Shown: piece after piece, positions 54,435 to 63,889 of the stretch
Numbering within the stretch: position 1 is the first letter of the stretch
Layout: every line of letters begins with the position of its first letter
Assembly: GCF_000302455.1 (NCBI RefSeq)
Contig: NZ_AMPO01000002.1
Coordinates: forward strand, 62,001 to 126,000
DNA: 64,000 nucleotides
Reading direction: 5' to 3'
From: Methanobacterium formicicum DSM 3637
Lineage (GTDB): Archaea; Methanobacteriota; Methanobacteria; Methanobacteriales; Methanobacteriaceae
Translations under genes and position numbers: made by a program
Notes under the pieces: model-generated
Told to the model about the DNA's origin: nothing
Seen by the model: the letters and a program-made list of their open reading frames with translations, nothing else
The model's database searches: none

Positions 54435-54773
54435 TTATTTCAAGTTGCATTTGTTTTTATATTGTTGATATAGTTCATCTAGCTTTTTTTCAGATTGAAA
54501 AATATTAAAAATTACATTATACAGTTTAGAATCATTTTCAATACAGGTCGACAAATGTGGAACAGCTTTGGTAACACCAAAAACACAGCCACAATCTTGA
54601 CAATAATAATAAAAATATGTATCATCAAAAGTTATATAAGATGCATTCGATGAACAAATTGGGCATTTATCATAATCCTGATCATTTGGGCCACTATTAC
54701 TTAAAAACACATAACCCCCCAAAAAAATAACAATTAAGGTTATAACTCCAATAACTACTCTTTTATTAACCAT
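54435..54773 (-). CDS. Small membrane-anchored zinc-ribbon-like protein
   Basis: 112 residues. One N-terminal hydrophobic segment (VVIGVITLIVIFLGGYVFL) and then two cysteine pairs, CPICSSN and YYYCQDCGCVFGVT, likely a zinc site on the outside. The C-terminal half is helical and charged. Function unknown. It is convergent with the double zinc-ribbon gene at 53485. Confidence 0.68.
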   Translation of the reverse strand: MVNKRVVIGVITLIVIFLGGYVFLSNSGPNDQDYDKCPICSSNASYITFDDTYFYYYCQDCGCVFGVTKAVPHLSTCIENDSKLYNVIFNIFQSEKKLDELYQQYKNKCNLK

Positions 54774-54905
54774 TTAATCACTTTGCAATATTAATTAGCA
54801 CTATTAATTGTAATCATATCAGATCTTACAAAATGTCAACTGTATATTGGAATTATAGTTCTTTAAACAGATATGATTAAAAAAAATAAAGGATAAATAA
54901 CGTAT

Positions 54906-55361
54906 TTAAAGGAGTTTAATCTCAGCAGCGGATAATATGTTAATTCCACTTTCTTCCAGGGCATTTATACCAGAATCAACATCTTCTGTGCGCAGTACCA
55001 CTATGGCCTTGTCACTTTTTTTCTCTACAAAAGCGTAAAGGTATTCCACATTAATATCAGCTTTATTTAAAACACCAAGAAGTTCATCCAGTCCTCCGGG
55101 TTGGTCCATGACTTCCACCGCAATGACTTCGTTGACCTTTACCACGAAGTTATCTGCCTCCAGGGCTTTCTTTGCTTCTTTTGGATTGTGGACTATCATG
55201 CGCAATATGCCAAATTCAGAGGTGTCAGCTATTGAAAGGGCCCTGATATTAACACCAGCATTGGAAAGAACGTTCATTGCCTTTCCCAATCTTCCTTTCC
55301 TGTTTTCAAGAAATACAGATATCTGTTTTAATTTCATTCTTTTATCTTCTGACATATCCAT
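54906..55361 (-). CDS. ACT domain protein
   Basis: 151 residues with two ACT domains in tandem (about 8-70 LKQISVFLENRKGRLGKAMNVL and 76-145 EVIAVEVMDQPGGLDELLGVL). Such proteins bind amino acids and regulate enzymes. It directly follows the PaaK-like ligase gene on the same strand, an arrangement seen in methanogens, so it may regulate aryl-acid assimilation. ATG 55361 after GGGGATGAA is preferred; longer upstream frames lack a site. Confidence 0.88.
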   Translation of the reverse strand: MDMSEDKRMKLKQISVFLENRKGRLGKAMNVLSNAGVNIRALSIADTSEFGILRMIVHNPKEAKKALEADNFVVKVNEVIAVEVMDQPGGLDELLGVLNKADINVEYLYAFVEKKSDKAIVVLRTEDVDSGINALEESGINILSAAEIKLL

Positions 55362-55494
55362 TTCATCCCCTGTAAATTTTATAATATATCCTATTAATTT
55401 TATATTATATTTCAATAATTGGATTTTATCTTTATTAATTGGATTTTAAGTCCCAGTTATATCATTTATGGTCTTTAAATCAATGTAAACTGAA

Positions 55495-56796
55495 TTAATT
55501 CAGTCCTCTCTTGTCAATAACCCTGACTGCTTTACCCTCACTTCTAGGCAGACTACGCGGTTCCACTAGGGTAACATTTACCCTGAGTCCTATCTCATCG
55601 TGTATCTGTTTTTGTATGGATTTTTTAACCTGTTCCACGTGTTTGACTTCATCGGAAAATAGTGCAGGGGATGTTTCCACCTGTACTTCCAGTTCATCCA
55701 AGTGTTCTGGTCTGCTGGCAATGATCAGGTAGTTTGGTTCCATTCCAGGAATCTTGAGGAGTGCCCTTTCAATCTGGGATGGGAATACAATAACTCCCCT
55801 GACTTTGAGCATGTCATCGGATCTTCCGGTTACACGGTCCATCTTTATGTGGGTTCTTCCACAGCCACATTCACCCTTACGCAGGACAGTGATATCTCTG
55901 GTTCTAAAGCGCAGAACAGGCATACCCTCTCTGGTAAGAGTGGTTAGTACCAGTTCTCCCTTTTCCCCCTCAGGTAGTGTTTCCAGGGTCTGTGGGTCCA
56001 AGATCTCAGGGTAGAAGTGATCATCAAAGATGTGCAGACCATTCTTTTCCATACATTCATTGGCCACACCAGGACCAATGATCTCGGTGAGTCCGTAGAT
56101 ATTAAGAGCATCAATGTCCAGTCTTCTTTCAATTTCATTCCTCATCTCTTCGGTCCACATTTCAGCCCCGAAAACCCCAGCTTTGAGTTTTATGTCATCT
56201 TTAGGGATACCTTCCCTTTCCAGTACCTCGGAGATGTACATGGCGTAGCTGGGAGTGCAGGTAAGGATGGTACTTTTAAAGTCCTGGATTATTTCAATCT
56301 GGCGCTTGGTGTTCCCGGCGCTGATGGGTATTACAGTGCAACCCAACTTCTGACCACCGTGGTGTACTCCTAATCCTCCAGTGAAAAGACCATAACCGTA
56401 ACAGTTCTGTACTATGTCCTTTTTGGTGGCTCCAGCCATGGAAAGTGCTCTGGCAATAACTTCTCCCCATAGTTCCAGGTCTTTAGGGGTGTAACCTGAA
56501 ACAGTGGGTTTACCGGTGGTACCGGAGGTTGTATGGATCTCCACAATCTCATCAGTACTGACTGCAAACATTCCAAAAGGATATGCTTCCCTTAAGTCGC
56601 TTTTAGTGGTGAATGGTATTTTTTCTATGTCTTTAAGAGTTTGAATGTCTTCAGGGGTTACCCCTGCTTCATCCAACTTCTTCCGGTAGTAGGGTACGTT
56701 TTCGTAAGCCCTTTTAACAACATCCTGTAATCTTTTAAGCTGTAATGTTTCCTTTTCCTGGGCTGGCATGCACTCAGCCTTTTCATTCCAGATCAT
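55495..56796 (-). CDS. Phenylacetate-CoA ligase family enzyme
   Basis: An adenylating enzyme of 433 residues that activates aryl acids to CoA thioesters. The ATP motif HTTSGTTGKPTVSGYT is at about 87-102, with GYGLFTGGLGVHHG, IYGLTEIIGPGVANEC and the C-terminal RVTGRSDDMLKVRGV. In methanogens, such ligases feed exogenous phenylacetate or indoleacetate into amino acid synthesis through indolepyruvate oxidoreductase, which is not in the window. The ACT gene is downstream on the same strand. Confidence 0.93.
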   Translation of the reverse strand: MIWNEKAECMPAQEKETLQLKRLQDVVKRAYENVPYYRKKLDEAGVTPEDIQTLKDIEKIPFTTKSDLREAYPFGMFAVSTDEIVEIHTTSGTTGKPTVSGYTPKDLELWGEVIARALSMAGATKKDIVQNCYGYGLFTGGLGVHHGGQKLGCTVIPISAGNTKRQIEIIQDFKSTILTCTPSYAMYISEVLEREGIPKDDIKLKAGVFGAEMWTEEMRNEIERRLDIDALNIYGLTEIIGPGVANECMEKNGLHIFDDHFYPEILDPQTLETLPEGEKGELVLTTLTREGMPVLRFRTRDITVLRKGECGCGRTHIKMDRVTGRSDDMLKVRGVIVFPSQIERALLKIPGMEPNYLIIASRPEHLDELEVQVETSPALFSDEVKHVEQVKKSIQKQIHDEIGLRVNVTLVEPRSLPRSEGKAVRVIDKRGLN

Positions 56797-57309
56797 ATTC
56801 TACACCTCTAATGGACCATAATAAACCTTTTAACGAATAATTTATTTAATAACTAATTTTATCAGTAGAATAACTTTATCATAGATTGTAAACTTATGAT
56901 TTACCATTTAAGTCATACTAGGATTTACCATTTAAACATAACCTATGATTTTACCCTTTAAGTTAAACCTGTGATTGCCATTTAATCATCTATTTTACAT
57001 TACCACTATAAAATAGATTATATTTATCTATTGTTAATTGACTGCACAACCTTGATCATTATGGCTATTTGAAATAATGGGGTTGATGAAAATATTTACA
57101 AATATCAAATTATTTTATAAAATAAGTTCATAAGAATAGATAAAATTAATTAATATAATAGATTATTCAGTTCTGTTATATTGATACGCAAATTATAGTT
57201 ATTATAACAGACTTAAGGCTGATGAGAATCAGGTATATCACACAAGAATCAGTATCACAAAATCCACTCATTTGCATAAACTAAAAAAGAGAAAAAATAA
57301 GAAAAGAAA
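56797..57309. repeat. Spacer with a degenerate repeat
   Basis: About 513 bases without a gene. Four degenerate units built on TATGATTTACCATTTAA occur between 56890 and 56990. The right part (57000-57300) has no clear signals. Confidence 0.45.
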
Positions 57310-58017
<708 letters not shown>

Positions 58018-58159
58018 TGTTTATCACCCTTTTTTGTAATACGTTTATAAAAACTTATTAATCTCTATTTGGTCTGGTCCAATCTTCTTTTTCTGATTTA
58101 TAGTATATTTGTCCCGATTTATAGTACATATCCGGAAAATTTTCAGGAAATTTAGCTAT

Positions 58160-58846
58160 TTACCATTTGTAGTAGTTCCTGTAACACAGCCACCAGTCAA
58201 AGCATTTGTACTCTCCTGGCCTTTCCAATGCAGCATCAATATCTGCTGGTGGAGGAATAATCAAACCCTTACCAATAAGTTCATTGCAAGGCCAGTTGGC
58301 TGGTATGGCCACACCCTTCTCTTCTGCTGTCTGGAATCCTTCAACCATTCTTAATATTTCATCTAAGTTTCTACCCAGCTCCTGAGGGTAGTATAAAATG
58401 GCGCGGATGATTCCTTCAGGGTCAATGATGAACACAGCCCTTACAGTGTTGGTGCCCTTGTTTGGGTGTATTAATCCCAATTTATCCGCTACACGACCTG
58501 TGTCGGCGATTACAGGGAATTCTATGTCTATATCGAAGTTTTCTGCTATCCACTGTATCCATTTGAGGTGTGAGAAAACCTGATCTACTGAAAGTCCAAT
58601 GAGTTCGCAGTTCATCTCCTGGAAAAGATCATAACGTAGCTGGAAAGCCACAAATTCTGTGGTACACACCGGTGTGAAATCTGCAGGATGACTGAATAAA
58701 ACAAACCATTTCCCCTTGAATGCTTTAGGTAGTTTCATCATTCCCTGTGTGGTTTGAACTTCCATTTTAGGGAACTTGTCTCCAATAAGTGGCATTCCTT
58801 TTCCTTTTTTCTTAATTTTTCTTAGTTCGTAAACTTTTTCTCCCAT
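58160..58846 (-). CDS. Peroxiredoxin (Prx6/AhpC-like)
   Basis: Reduces peroxides with a peroxidatic cysteine, C61 in SHPADFTPVCTTEF. The 228-residue protein belongs to the archaeal Prx6-type group, with extra cysteines in WPCNELIGKG and YKCFDWWLC near the C-terminus that could resolve the disulfide. The N-terminal 17-residue extension is kept because GGGGGTAAACA precedes this ATG. It follows the SOD gene with a 140-bp gap on the same strand; rubredoxin may be its electron donor, which is inference. Confidence 0.95.
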   Translation of the reverse strand: MGEKVYELRKIKKKGKGMPLIGDKFPKMEVQTTQGMMKLPKAFKGKWFVLFSHPADFTPVCTTEFVAFQLRYDLFQEMNCELIGLSVDQVFSHLKWIQWIAENFDIDIEFPVIADTGRVADKLGLIHPNKGTNTVRAVFIIDPEGIIRAILYYPQELGRNLDEILRMVEGFQTAEEKGVAIPANWPCNELIGKGLIIPPPADIDAALERPGEYKCFDWWLCYRNYYKW

Positions 58847-59175
58847 TGTTTACCCCCTTCAGGTATACTAATGCAGTGTTATTTTTCTTTCTGTTTTTAT
58901 TTATTTTTTATTATTCCAATCTGTAGGGCACTGATTGTGAAATTTAATTAACATAAAATTAATGTAAAAATAAAAGTGAATACTCATAGGAATAAAAAAT
59001 ATGATCCCGGGAAAAATCAGAAATAAAATGGTTAATTTTTATGTATTACACTAGAAAAAGAGCCAATTTAGTATTATAGTTAAATCAATTTAGCATTTAC
59101 TGTTAATAATTCAGCATTTGAGTTAAAAATTGAATTTCATTTAAAATTGAAAATAAAAAAAGGTTGAGTAAATTA

Positions 59176-59688
59176 TTACTCAGAAGCGGTAGGTGGGTTG
59201 AATATTCGTTGTGCTAATTCCTGGTCCAGCATGTAAATTCCACTACCCGATTCTCCGGCTAGTTTCACTTTTTGCAGGACGCCACTGGCAGATTCCTCTT
59301 CTTCAACCTGTTCAGCCACGAACCACTGTAGGAAGTTGTTGGTGGCATGGTCCGACAGTTCAAGGGCCAGATCCACCAGTCCATTTATGAGGCCGGTGAC
59401 CATCTGCTCGTGTTCATACACATGTTCAAAGGCAGCCACAGATGAATCCCATTCGCTCTGTGGTTTTTCAATCTCTGCCAGGAGCACACGGCTCCCTCTC
59501 TGCACCAGGTAATCATAGAACTTCATGGCATGACTTAATTCTTCCTGGGCCTGGACACGCATCCAGTTACCAAAACCAGGGAGATCCTGATCTTCAAAGT
59601 AAGCCCCCATTGCCAGATATAGATAACCAGAGTAGAGTTCCCGATTCAACTGGTAATTCAGGGCCTCTTCCATCTTTTCATCTAACAT
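59176..59688 (-). CDS. ftn: Ferritin
   Basis: A 170-residue bacterial/archaeal-type ferritin that stores iron and oxidises Fe(II). The diiron residues sit in NRELYSGYLYLAMGAYFED (Glu), QAQEELSHAMKFYDYL (Glu, His) and AVEHVYEHEQMV/FVAEQVEEEES (Glu). Four-helix length is typical. GGAAGTGAAAAGAC precedes the ATG. It lies between the peroxiredoxin and the first rubredoxin, part of the oxygen/iron cluster. Confidence 0.95.
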   Translation of the reverse strand: MLDEKMEEALNYQLNRELYSGYLYLAMGAYFEDQDLPGFGNWMRVQAQEELSHAMKFYDYLVQRGSRVLLAEIEKPQSEWDSSVAAFEHVYEHEQMVTGLINGLVDLALELSDHATNNFLQWFVAEQVEEEESASGVLQKVKLAGESGSGIYMLDQELAQRIFNPPTASE

Positions 59689-59797
59689 GTCTTTTCACTT
59701 CCATTAAAATGCATTTAACTCATCAGTAGACATACTTATCATTTCAGCTACTAATTGCAATAATTGTTTTTTTTAAAAAATTTATTTTAAATTATTT

Positions 59798-59959
59798 TTA
59801 ATCTACTGGTTCAAACAAGTCTTTATCTGCACCACACATAGGACAGACCCAATCATCTGGCAAGTCCTCAAAGGCGGTTCCAGGTTCGATTCCAGCCATG
59901 TCATCTCCTACTTCAGGGTCGTAAATGTATCCACAGGGTTTACAAAGGTATTTTTGCAT
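59798..59959 (-). CDS. Rubredoxin 1
   Basis: 53 residues. The iron ligands C6, C9, C39 and C42 are in YLCKPCGYIYDP and WVCPMCGADKD. It is an electron carrier, here likely serving peroxiredoxin, ferritin or other oxygen-reducing enzymes. Start ATG 59959 follows GAGGTGGAATATT. It is the copy nearest to the ferritin gene and the least similar to the other two. Confidence 0.97.
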   Translation of the reverse strand: MQKYLCKPCGYIYDPEVGDDMAGIEPGTAFEDLPDDWVCPMCGADKDLFEPVD

Positions 59960-60100
59960 AATATTCCACCTCTTTTTTTAATAGTTTCATGATTAATTCA
60001 TGAAATTCATATTCTTAATTTCAGGCAATTTTAATTACTAAGGTATGGATCTTTATTCATTACCACGGATTCATTGTGGTATGGATCAAAAAAATATTTT

Positions 60101-60276
60101 AAGTTTAGATATTTTAAGTTTAGATATTTTAAGTTTAGATATTTTAAGTTTAGATATTTTAAGTTTAGATATTTTAAGTTTAGATATTTTAAGTTTAGAT
60201 ATTTTAAGTTTAGATATTTTAAGTTTAGATATTTTAATTTTAGATATTTTAATTTTAGATATTTTAATTTTAGATA
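60101..60276. repeat. Tandem repeat, 15-bp unit, about 11.7 copies
   Basis: Nine identical units of AAGTTTAGATATTTT (60101-60235), then two of AATTTTAGATATTTT and a partial one. The unit is a multiple of three, so it leaves long open frames in several readings that are not genes. The stop codon of rubredoxin 2 (TAA, 60270-60272 on the minus strand) lies in the last unit. A TACCAC/GTGGTA hairpin (60061-60081) and a direct repeat GGTATGGATC lie to its left. Confidence 0.97.
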
Positions 60277-60428
60277 GGAATAAATCGGAATTTTCCAGCA
60301 CCACACTTGGGACAGTTCCAGTTATCTGGTAAATCCTCAAAAGCAGTTCCAGGAGGAGTATTGGTTCTTGGTTCCCCTGCTTCAGGGTCGTAGATATAAT
60401 TACAAACCTTACATTTGTACCTTCTCAT
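60270..60428 (-). CDS. Rubredoxin 2
   Basis: 52 residues with C6, C9, C39 and C42 (YKCKVCNYIYDP, WNCPKCGAGKF). The stop codon and last isoleucine codon are contributed by the 15-bp repeat array, so the C-terminus may have been altered by repeat expansion. It lies 15 bases downstream of rubredoxin 3 and is cotranscribed with it; AAGGTAATG just before the start is the binding site. Confidence 0.97.
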   Translation of the reverse strand: MRRYKCKVCNYIYDPEAGEPRTNTPPGTAFEDLPDNWNCPKCGAGKFRFIPI

Positions 60429-60443
60429 TACCTTACCTCCAAC

Positions 60444-60602
60444 TTAAATTGCAATGAAACGGGTTTTATTAGCCCCACAATGAGGACAGAACCAGTTATC
60501 AGGCAGGGTATCAAATTCAGTTCCAGGATCAGTTCCATTACGCGGTTCGCCGGATTCACTGTCGTAAATATAGCCACAAACTTTGCATTTGTATCTGCTC
60601 AT
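60444..60602 (-). CDS. Rubredoxin 3
   Basis: 52 residues with C6, C9, C39 and C42 (YKCKVCGYIYDS, WFCPHCGANKT). Closely similar to rubredoxin 2 along the whole length, indicating tandem duplication. GAGGTGGTTAA is an excellent binding site. First gene of the rubredoxin run. Confidence 0.97.
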   Translation of the reverse strand: MSRYKCKVCGYIYDSESGEPRNGTDPGTEFDTLPDNWFCPHCGANKTRFIAI

Positions 60603-60747
60603 TTAACCACCTCAATTAATGCTTATTCTGGAATTGCAATGAATATTCTGAGTTTATTTAATGGTTAATTTCAAAGTTTAACCTGTAACTATCATTAATT
60701 ATTATACACATCTCTGGTTAATAATCATATGGGTAATGTTAATCTCA

Positions 60748-61194
60748 TTATTTCTTTAATTTCTCCCAAATCTCAATATCTCCGGGAATAACATTTAAAA
60801 TAGGGTTGGGAATGGGTGAATCCCCCTGTTTCAATAGTTTATTTATTTCCTGATATCTTTTATTGTCCCTTTTTTTGAGTTTTTTCTGAAGGTGTTCCAG
60901 TTCATAGGATATCTGTCCACTGGTAACTGGAATCTGCTTAGAAGTACGTTCGGTTCCTATTTTATCATGGTTAAAATTGTATCCTCTTCTATTTGCTTCC
61001 AGGTAAACATGGTTTAAGTAAGTATCTAAAAAAAGAATGGAGTGATCCTGTTTCCTGAAACGAATCAATTGGGGATGATTAGTGTAACCTTTGGTTTTCC
61101 CCTTTAGAACTGCCCTGGCAAGTAAACCCTCTCTCCATAGTGCTACTAACCCTTTACTATCTAAATATTTAGGATGGAGGCTCCAGAGTCTCAT
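60748..61194 (-). CDS. Pyrimidine-dimer DNA glycosylase family protein (T4 endonuclease V-like)
   Basis: 148 residues of the pyrimidine-dimer glycosylase family. The start MRLWSLHPKYLDSKGLVALWREGLLA is the family signature, followed by YTNHPQLIRFRKQ and LDTYLNHVYLEANRRGYNF. Related enzymes cut UV dimers; the activity of archaeal members is inferred. Located just upstream of the rubredoxins on the same strand, it adds a DNA-damage element to the oxygen-defence region. Confidence 0.88.
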   Translation of the reverse strand: MRLWSLHPKYLDSKGLVALWREGLLARAVLKGKTKGYTNHPQLIRFRKQDHSILFLDTYLNHVYLEANRRGYNFNHDKIGTERTSKQIPVTSGQISYELEHLQKKLKKRDNKRYQEINKLLKQGDSPIPNPILNVIPGDIEIWEKLKK

Positions 61195-61461
61195 GATTCC
61201 ACTCTAATATCTTATTATCCTATTTTTAATTTAGAATATTTAACCAGATATAATACTCTTATATATTTTATAACTATTAAATTTATGTTTATTTCCTTTT
61301 GCAAACTGCATTTATTTGGATAATTTTATTTTAAAGCTTAACTGAGCATATTTATTCTTTTTTACATTATTTACTTGATTTAATAGGAGTAGGATAAACT
61401 ATTTTTTTTGTATATAAATGTATGATGGTTATAATTGAAACTAGCTATCGGAGGTGATAAT

Positions 61462-61566
61462 CTGGATATATGGGCACTGATTTTAGTTTTAGGAGCATTA
61501 GCAATTCTTCATATAATGTATGGAGTTAGATATGTTTTTGTTGAGAAAAAACAATACAGTAACTAA
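61462..61566 (+). CDS. 34-residue membrane protein with a probable CUG start
   Basis: A perfect GGAGGTGA (61450-61457) lies four bases before CTG 61462, which opens (M)DIWALILVLGALAILHIM then YGVRYVFVEKKQYSN and stops at TAA 61566. It is one hydrophobic span with a basic cytoplasmic tail, the layout of small transporter-associated peptides. No ATG, GTG or TTG gives this frame; the GTG within the binding site and the ATG at 61469 read into short nonsense. Function unknown. Confidence 0.55.
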   Translation: MDIWALILVLGALAILHIMYGVRYVFVEKKQYSN

Positions 61567-61768
61567 TTTTTTTTCAAAATTTTTATGTTTATTTTTTTAA
61601 TCAAGTTTTATTGACATATTTATTGATTATAAATCATTGCCTGAGATCAATATTATCCATTCAATTTGCCTTATTTTAAATGAAAGTTATATGGAAAAAA
61701 ATAAGTATATGTATTACTGATTTAAAATTAGTATATTATGAAATAAAAATATTAAGGAGGGGGATAGA

Positions 61769-62161
61769 TTGAAAATACTTCATATTGGATTGTTAGTTTT
61801 AGTGATTGGTTTGGTGGCGGTATCGGGATGTACTTCAAGTAATAACAGTAATAGTAATTCCAATGGTAACTCGTCCAGTTCAAATGCATCAGCTTCTAAT
61901 GATGTTAATATTGTGGTAAGTTATTCTGGTAGTTGGGCTGTTGATGTAAGTGGTCCATTTGGATATCGTTCATTATCTGGTACCGGAGATCAAACCAATA
62001 ATATAGGTAGTGTGACTGGATCTGTAACTGCTGCTGCTCGTAAAACAGAGGGTGGTAATGGACTTCTAACAGTTTCAATAACTAAAGGTGGAAAAACACT
62101 TGCCTCACAAAGTACCTCTGCTCCATGGGGCGGGGCTACTGCAGTTGCCACTGGCATCTGA
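61769..62161 (+). CDS. Predicted lipoprotein
   Basis: 130 residues. The lipoprotein signal is LHIGLLVLVIGLVAVSGC with cysteine at about 21, followed by a Ser/Asn-rich spacer (SSNNSNSNSNGNSSSSN) and a beta-rich domain (VNIVVSYSGSWAVDVSGPFG, GLLTVSITKGGKTLASQST). It is probably surface-exposed. Family not recognised. The TTG start follows AGGAGGGGGATAGA. Confidence 0.78.
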   Translation: MKILHIGLLVLVIGLVAVSGCTSSNNSNSNSNGNSSSSNASASNDVNIVVSYSGSWAVDVSGPFGYRSLSGTGDQTNNIGSVTGSVTAAARKTEGGNGLLTVSITKGGKTLASQSTSAPWGGATAVATGI

Positions 62162-62184
62162 TTTTTTTATTTTTTTATTTTTTT
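62161..62184 (+). terminator. T-rich archaeal terminator
   Basis: TGATTTTTTTATTTTTTTATTTTTTTT directly follows the lipoprotein stop codon: three consecutive T7-8 runs, the kind of tract that ends archaeal transcription without a hairpin. Confidence 0.65.
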
Positions 62185-62222
62185 TGGGGAATTAAAGAGA
62201 TTTAAAAAAAGATTAAAAAAAA

Positions 62223-62618
62223 TTATTTTACCAGCATCACTGGTACTGATATCTTTTTTATGGCATTTTCTGCTACACTACCCATTATAAGCCTTTCCAG
62301 ACCGGTTTTACCATGGGTGCTTAGTATTACCAGATCTGCACCTGCCTTCTGGGCAATTTTAGCCATATCATTGGTAGGGCTTCCAACAATCAGTATCTCA
62401 TGGACATCCACATCCATTTCATTACCCTTTTTTTGCACATCCCTTAAAATGCTTTTACCCTCTTCTTCTAACACTTCATAGGGATATATGAGTTTATCAT
62501 CAATAATGTGAACTGCTACAACTACAGAACCCAGTTTTTTGGCCAGGGCTAATGCAGTGTCTTCAGCCTTTTTAGAATACTCTGATCCGTCAGTTGGAAC
62601 CATTATGGTGTTAAACAT
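62223..62618 (-). CDS. Universal stress protein
   Basis: 131 residues of the UspA family. The start is MFNTIMVPTDGSEYSKKAEDTAL, and the nucleotide-binding motif near the C-terminus is STHGKTGLERLIMGSVAENAIKK (GXXGX-GS type), so ATP binding is likely. ATG 62618 follows AGGAG by nine bases; an upstream ATG at 62639 has no site. It is convergent with the lipoprotein gene, near the oxygen-defence genes. Confidence 0.93.
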   Translation of the reverse strand: MFNTIMVPTDGSEYSKKAEDTALALAKKLGSVVVAVHIIDDKLIYPYEVLEEEGKSILRDVQKKGNEMDVDVHEILIVGSPTNDMAKIAQKAGADLVILSTHGKTGLERLIMGSVAENAIKKISVPVMLVK

Positions 62619-62829
62619 TTTTTTATACTCCTGTTTCATTATTTATGGTGTTCACTAAATTTTTAATATTCAGTTTTGGATTTTTCAATATTCAGCTTTA
62701 AATTTTGCAATACCCAATTTTTATTTTAATATTTTTTTCCCTGTATCTTTTGTATTGCATCAATCCACTTATTTTATTCCCTTCCCATTATTAAACTCAT
62801 ATTTACAGGAATTATTCCTAGCACCAGAT

Positions 62830-63381
62830 TCAATCCACTTTCCGGCGATGATCTCCCACCACAAAGTCTTTTCCACCTAAATGGAGAATGGGGTTCACAG
62901 ATTCCACATCCAGAAGTCCTTCCTTAATGGCGTCTTCACGGACACCAACTTTCAAAACCCGACCAACTATTAACTGGTGATCACCACATTCACGGGTAAA
63001 TTCAACCTTGCACTCCATATGAGCCACACATTCTTTGATCCAGGGTGGTGTAACTTCAAGGGAATCCATTTCAGTTAATTCTGCTTTTTCTATTTCACTA
63101 ACTCCCTGAGGGAATTTTTCACCGGTAACCCAGAGTTCATTGAGGATATCTGCGGTGGGGATGTTCACCACAAATTCATTAGTTTCTTCCAGGTTCTGGT
63201 AAGTGTGGTGCCGGGGAACTGATGCCACAGCGATTAATGGGGGATTCACAGATACAGGCATGGTAAAAGAGAATGGAGCAGCGTTCACTTCTCCTTTTTT
63301 ACTCACCGTAGTCACTATTATAGTTGGGCGGGGTGCCAGTACCCGGTAAAAACTTTCAACATCTAGTTTTTTAAATTTCAT
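62830..63381 (-). CDS. Flavin reductase-like FMN-binding protein
   Basis: 183 residues of the flavin reductase / FMN-binding split-barrel family. Typical segments are RPTIIVTTVSKKGEVNAAPFSFTMPVSVNPPLIAVASVP (residues 17-56), EFVVNIPTADI and ECKVEFTRECGDHQLIVGRVLKV. It probably transfers electrons to FMN or an acceptor protein. AGGAGATGTTTTTCA precedes the ATG. It is downstream of nothing obvious; the 3' spacer leads to the USP gene. Confidence 0.93.
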   Translation of the reverse strand: MKFKKLDVESFYRVLAPRPTIIVTTVSKKGEVNAAPFSFTMPVSVNPPLIAVASVPRHHTYQNLEETNEFVVNIPTADILNELWVTGEKFPQGVSEIEKAELTEMDSLEVTPPWIKECVAHMECKVEFTRECGDHQLIVGRVLKVGVREDAIKEGLLDVESVNPILHLGGKDFVVGDHRRKVD

Positions 63382-63889
63382 TGAAAAACATCTCCTTGAT
63401 TAAATCTCACTTGGTTAATATTATTCAATTGGCATCTATTAAAAATTCAGTTTTGTTAATTCAGTTATTAAAAAAACTAATTGGAATTTTAAACTAATTG
63501 GAATGTTAAAATTTCAATCTATTAATTAATGTAATTAATCCAATTTCTATTCAATCAAATAAATATTTCTATAATTCAAATAATAAATTCAATGTGGATC
63601 AATCTCAATATTTCGGCCAATCTACGTACCATGTTATCTCCATGAACACCATACACGTGATTAATCGTTAAGAGCACTCCTGAAATAATATCAATCTTCA
63701 GAAATCTCCAAATATGATTAAACTACTGGAAATGCTCCTGAAGTTTTATTAATCATATTGGATACTTCTAAATGTTTTAAATTAGTGGAATGCTCCTGAA
63801 GTCTGATTGATCTTTTGGATACTCCTGAAATGTGATAACTTTCTGGAATATCCTTATATGATTGATCTTCAGGAATACTACTTAGTTGA
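63382..63889. repeat. Spacer with degenerate repeats
   Basis: About 508 bases without a gene. Between 63650 and 63889 the cores CTCCTGAAG, TTCAGGAATA and TGATTAATC/TGATTGATC recur about seven times at roughly 30-bp spacing, running directly into the stop codon of the truncated gene at 63890. Confidence 0.5.

Noticed and set aside
57215..57290. Possible C/D-box RNA around GGCTGATGAGAATCAGG
   Set aside because: A C-box-like TGATGA is present, but no properly placed CTGA D box or second C'/D' pair was found.
60045..60332. Long open frames in several readings over the 15-bp array (repetitive Leu/Asp/Ile or Lys/Ser/Ile peptides)
   Set aside because: They exist only because the repeat unit is a multiple of three with no stop; no binding sites or families, and they overlap the real rubredoxin 2.
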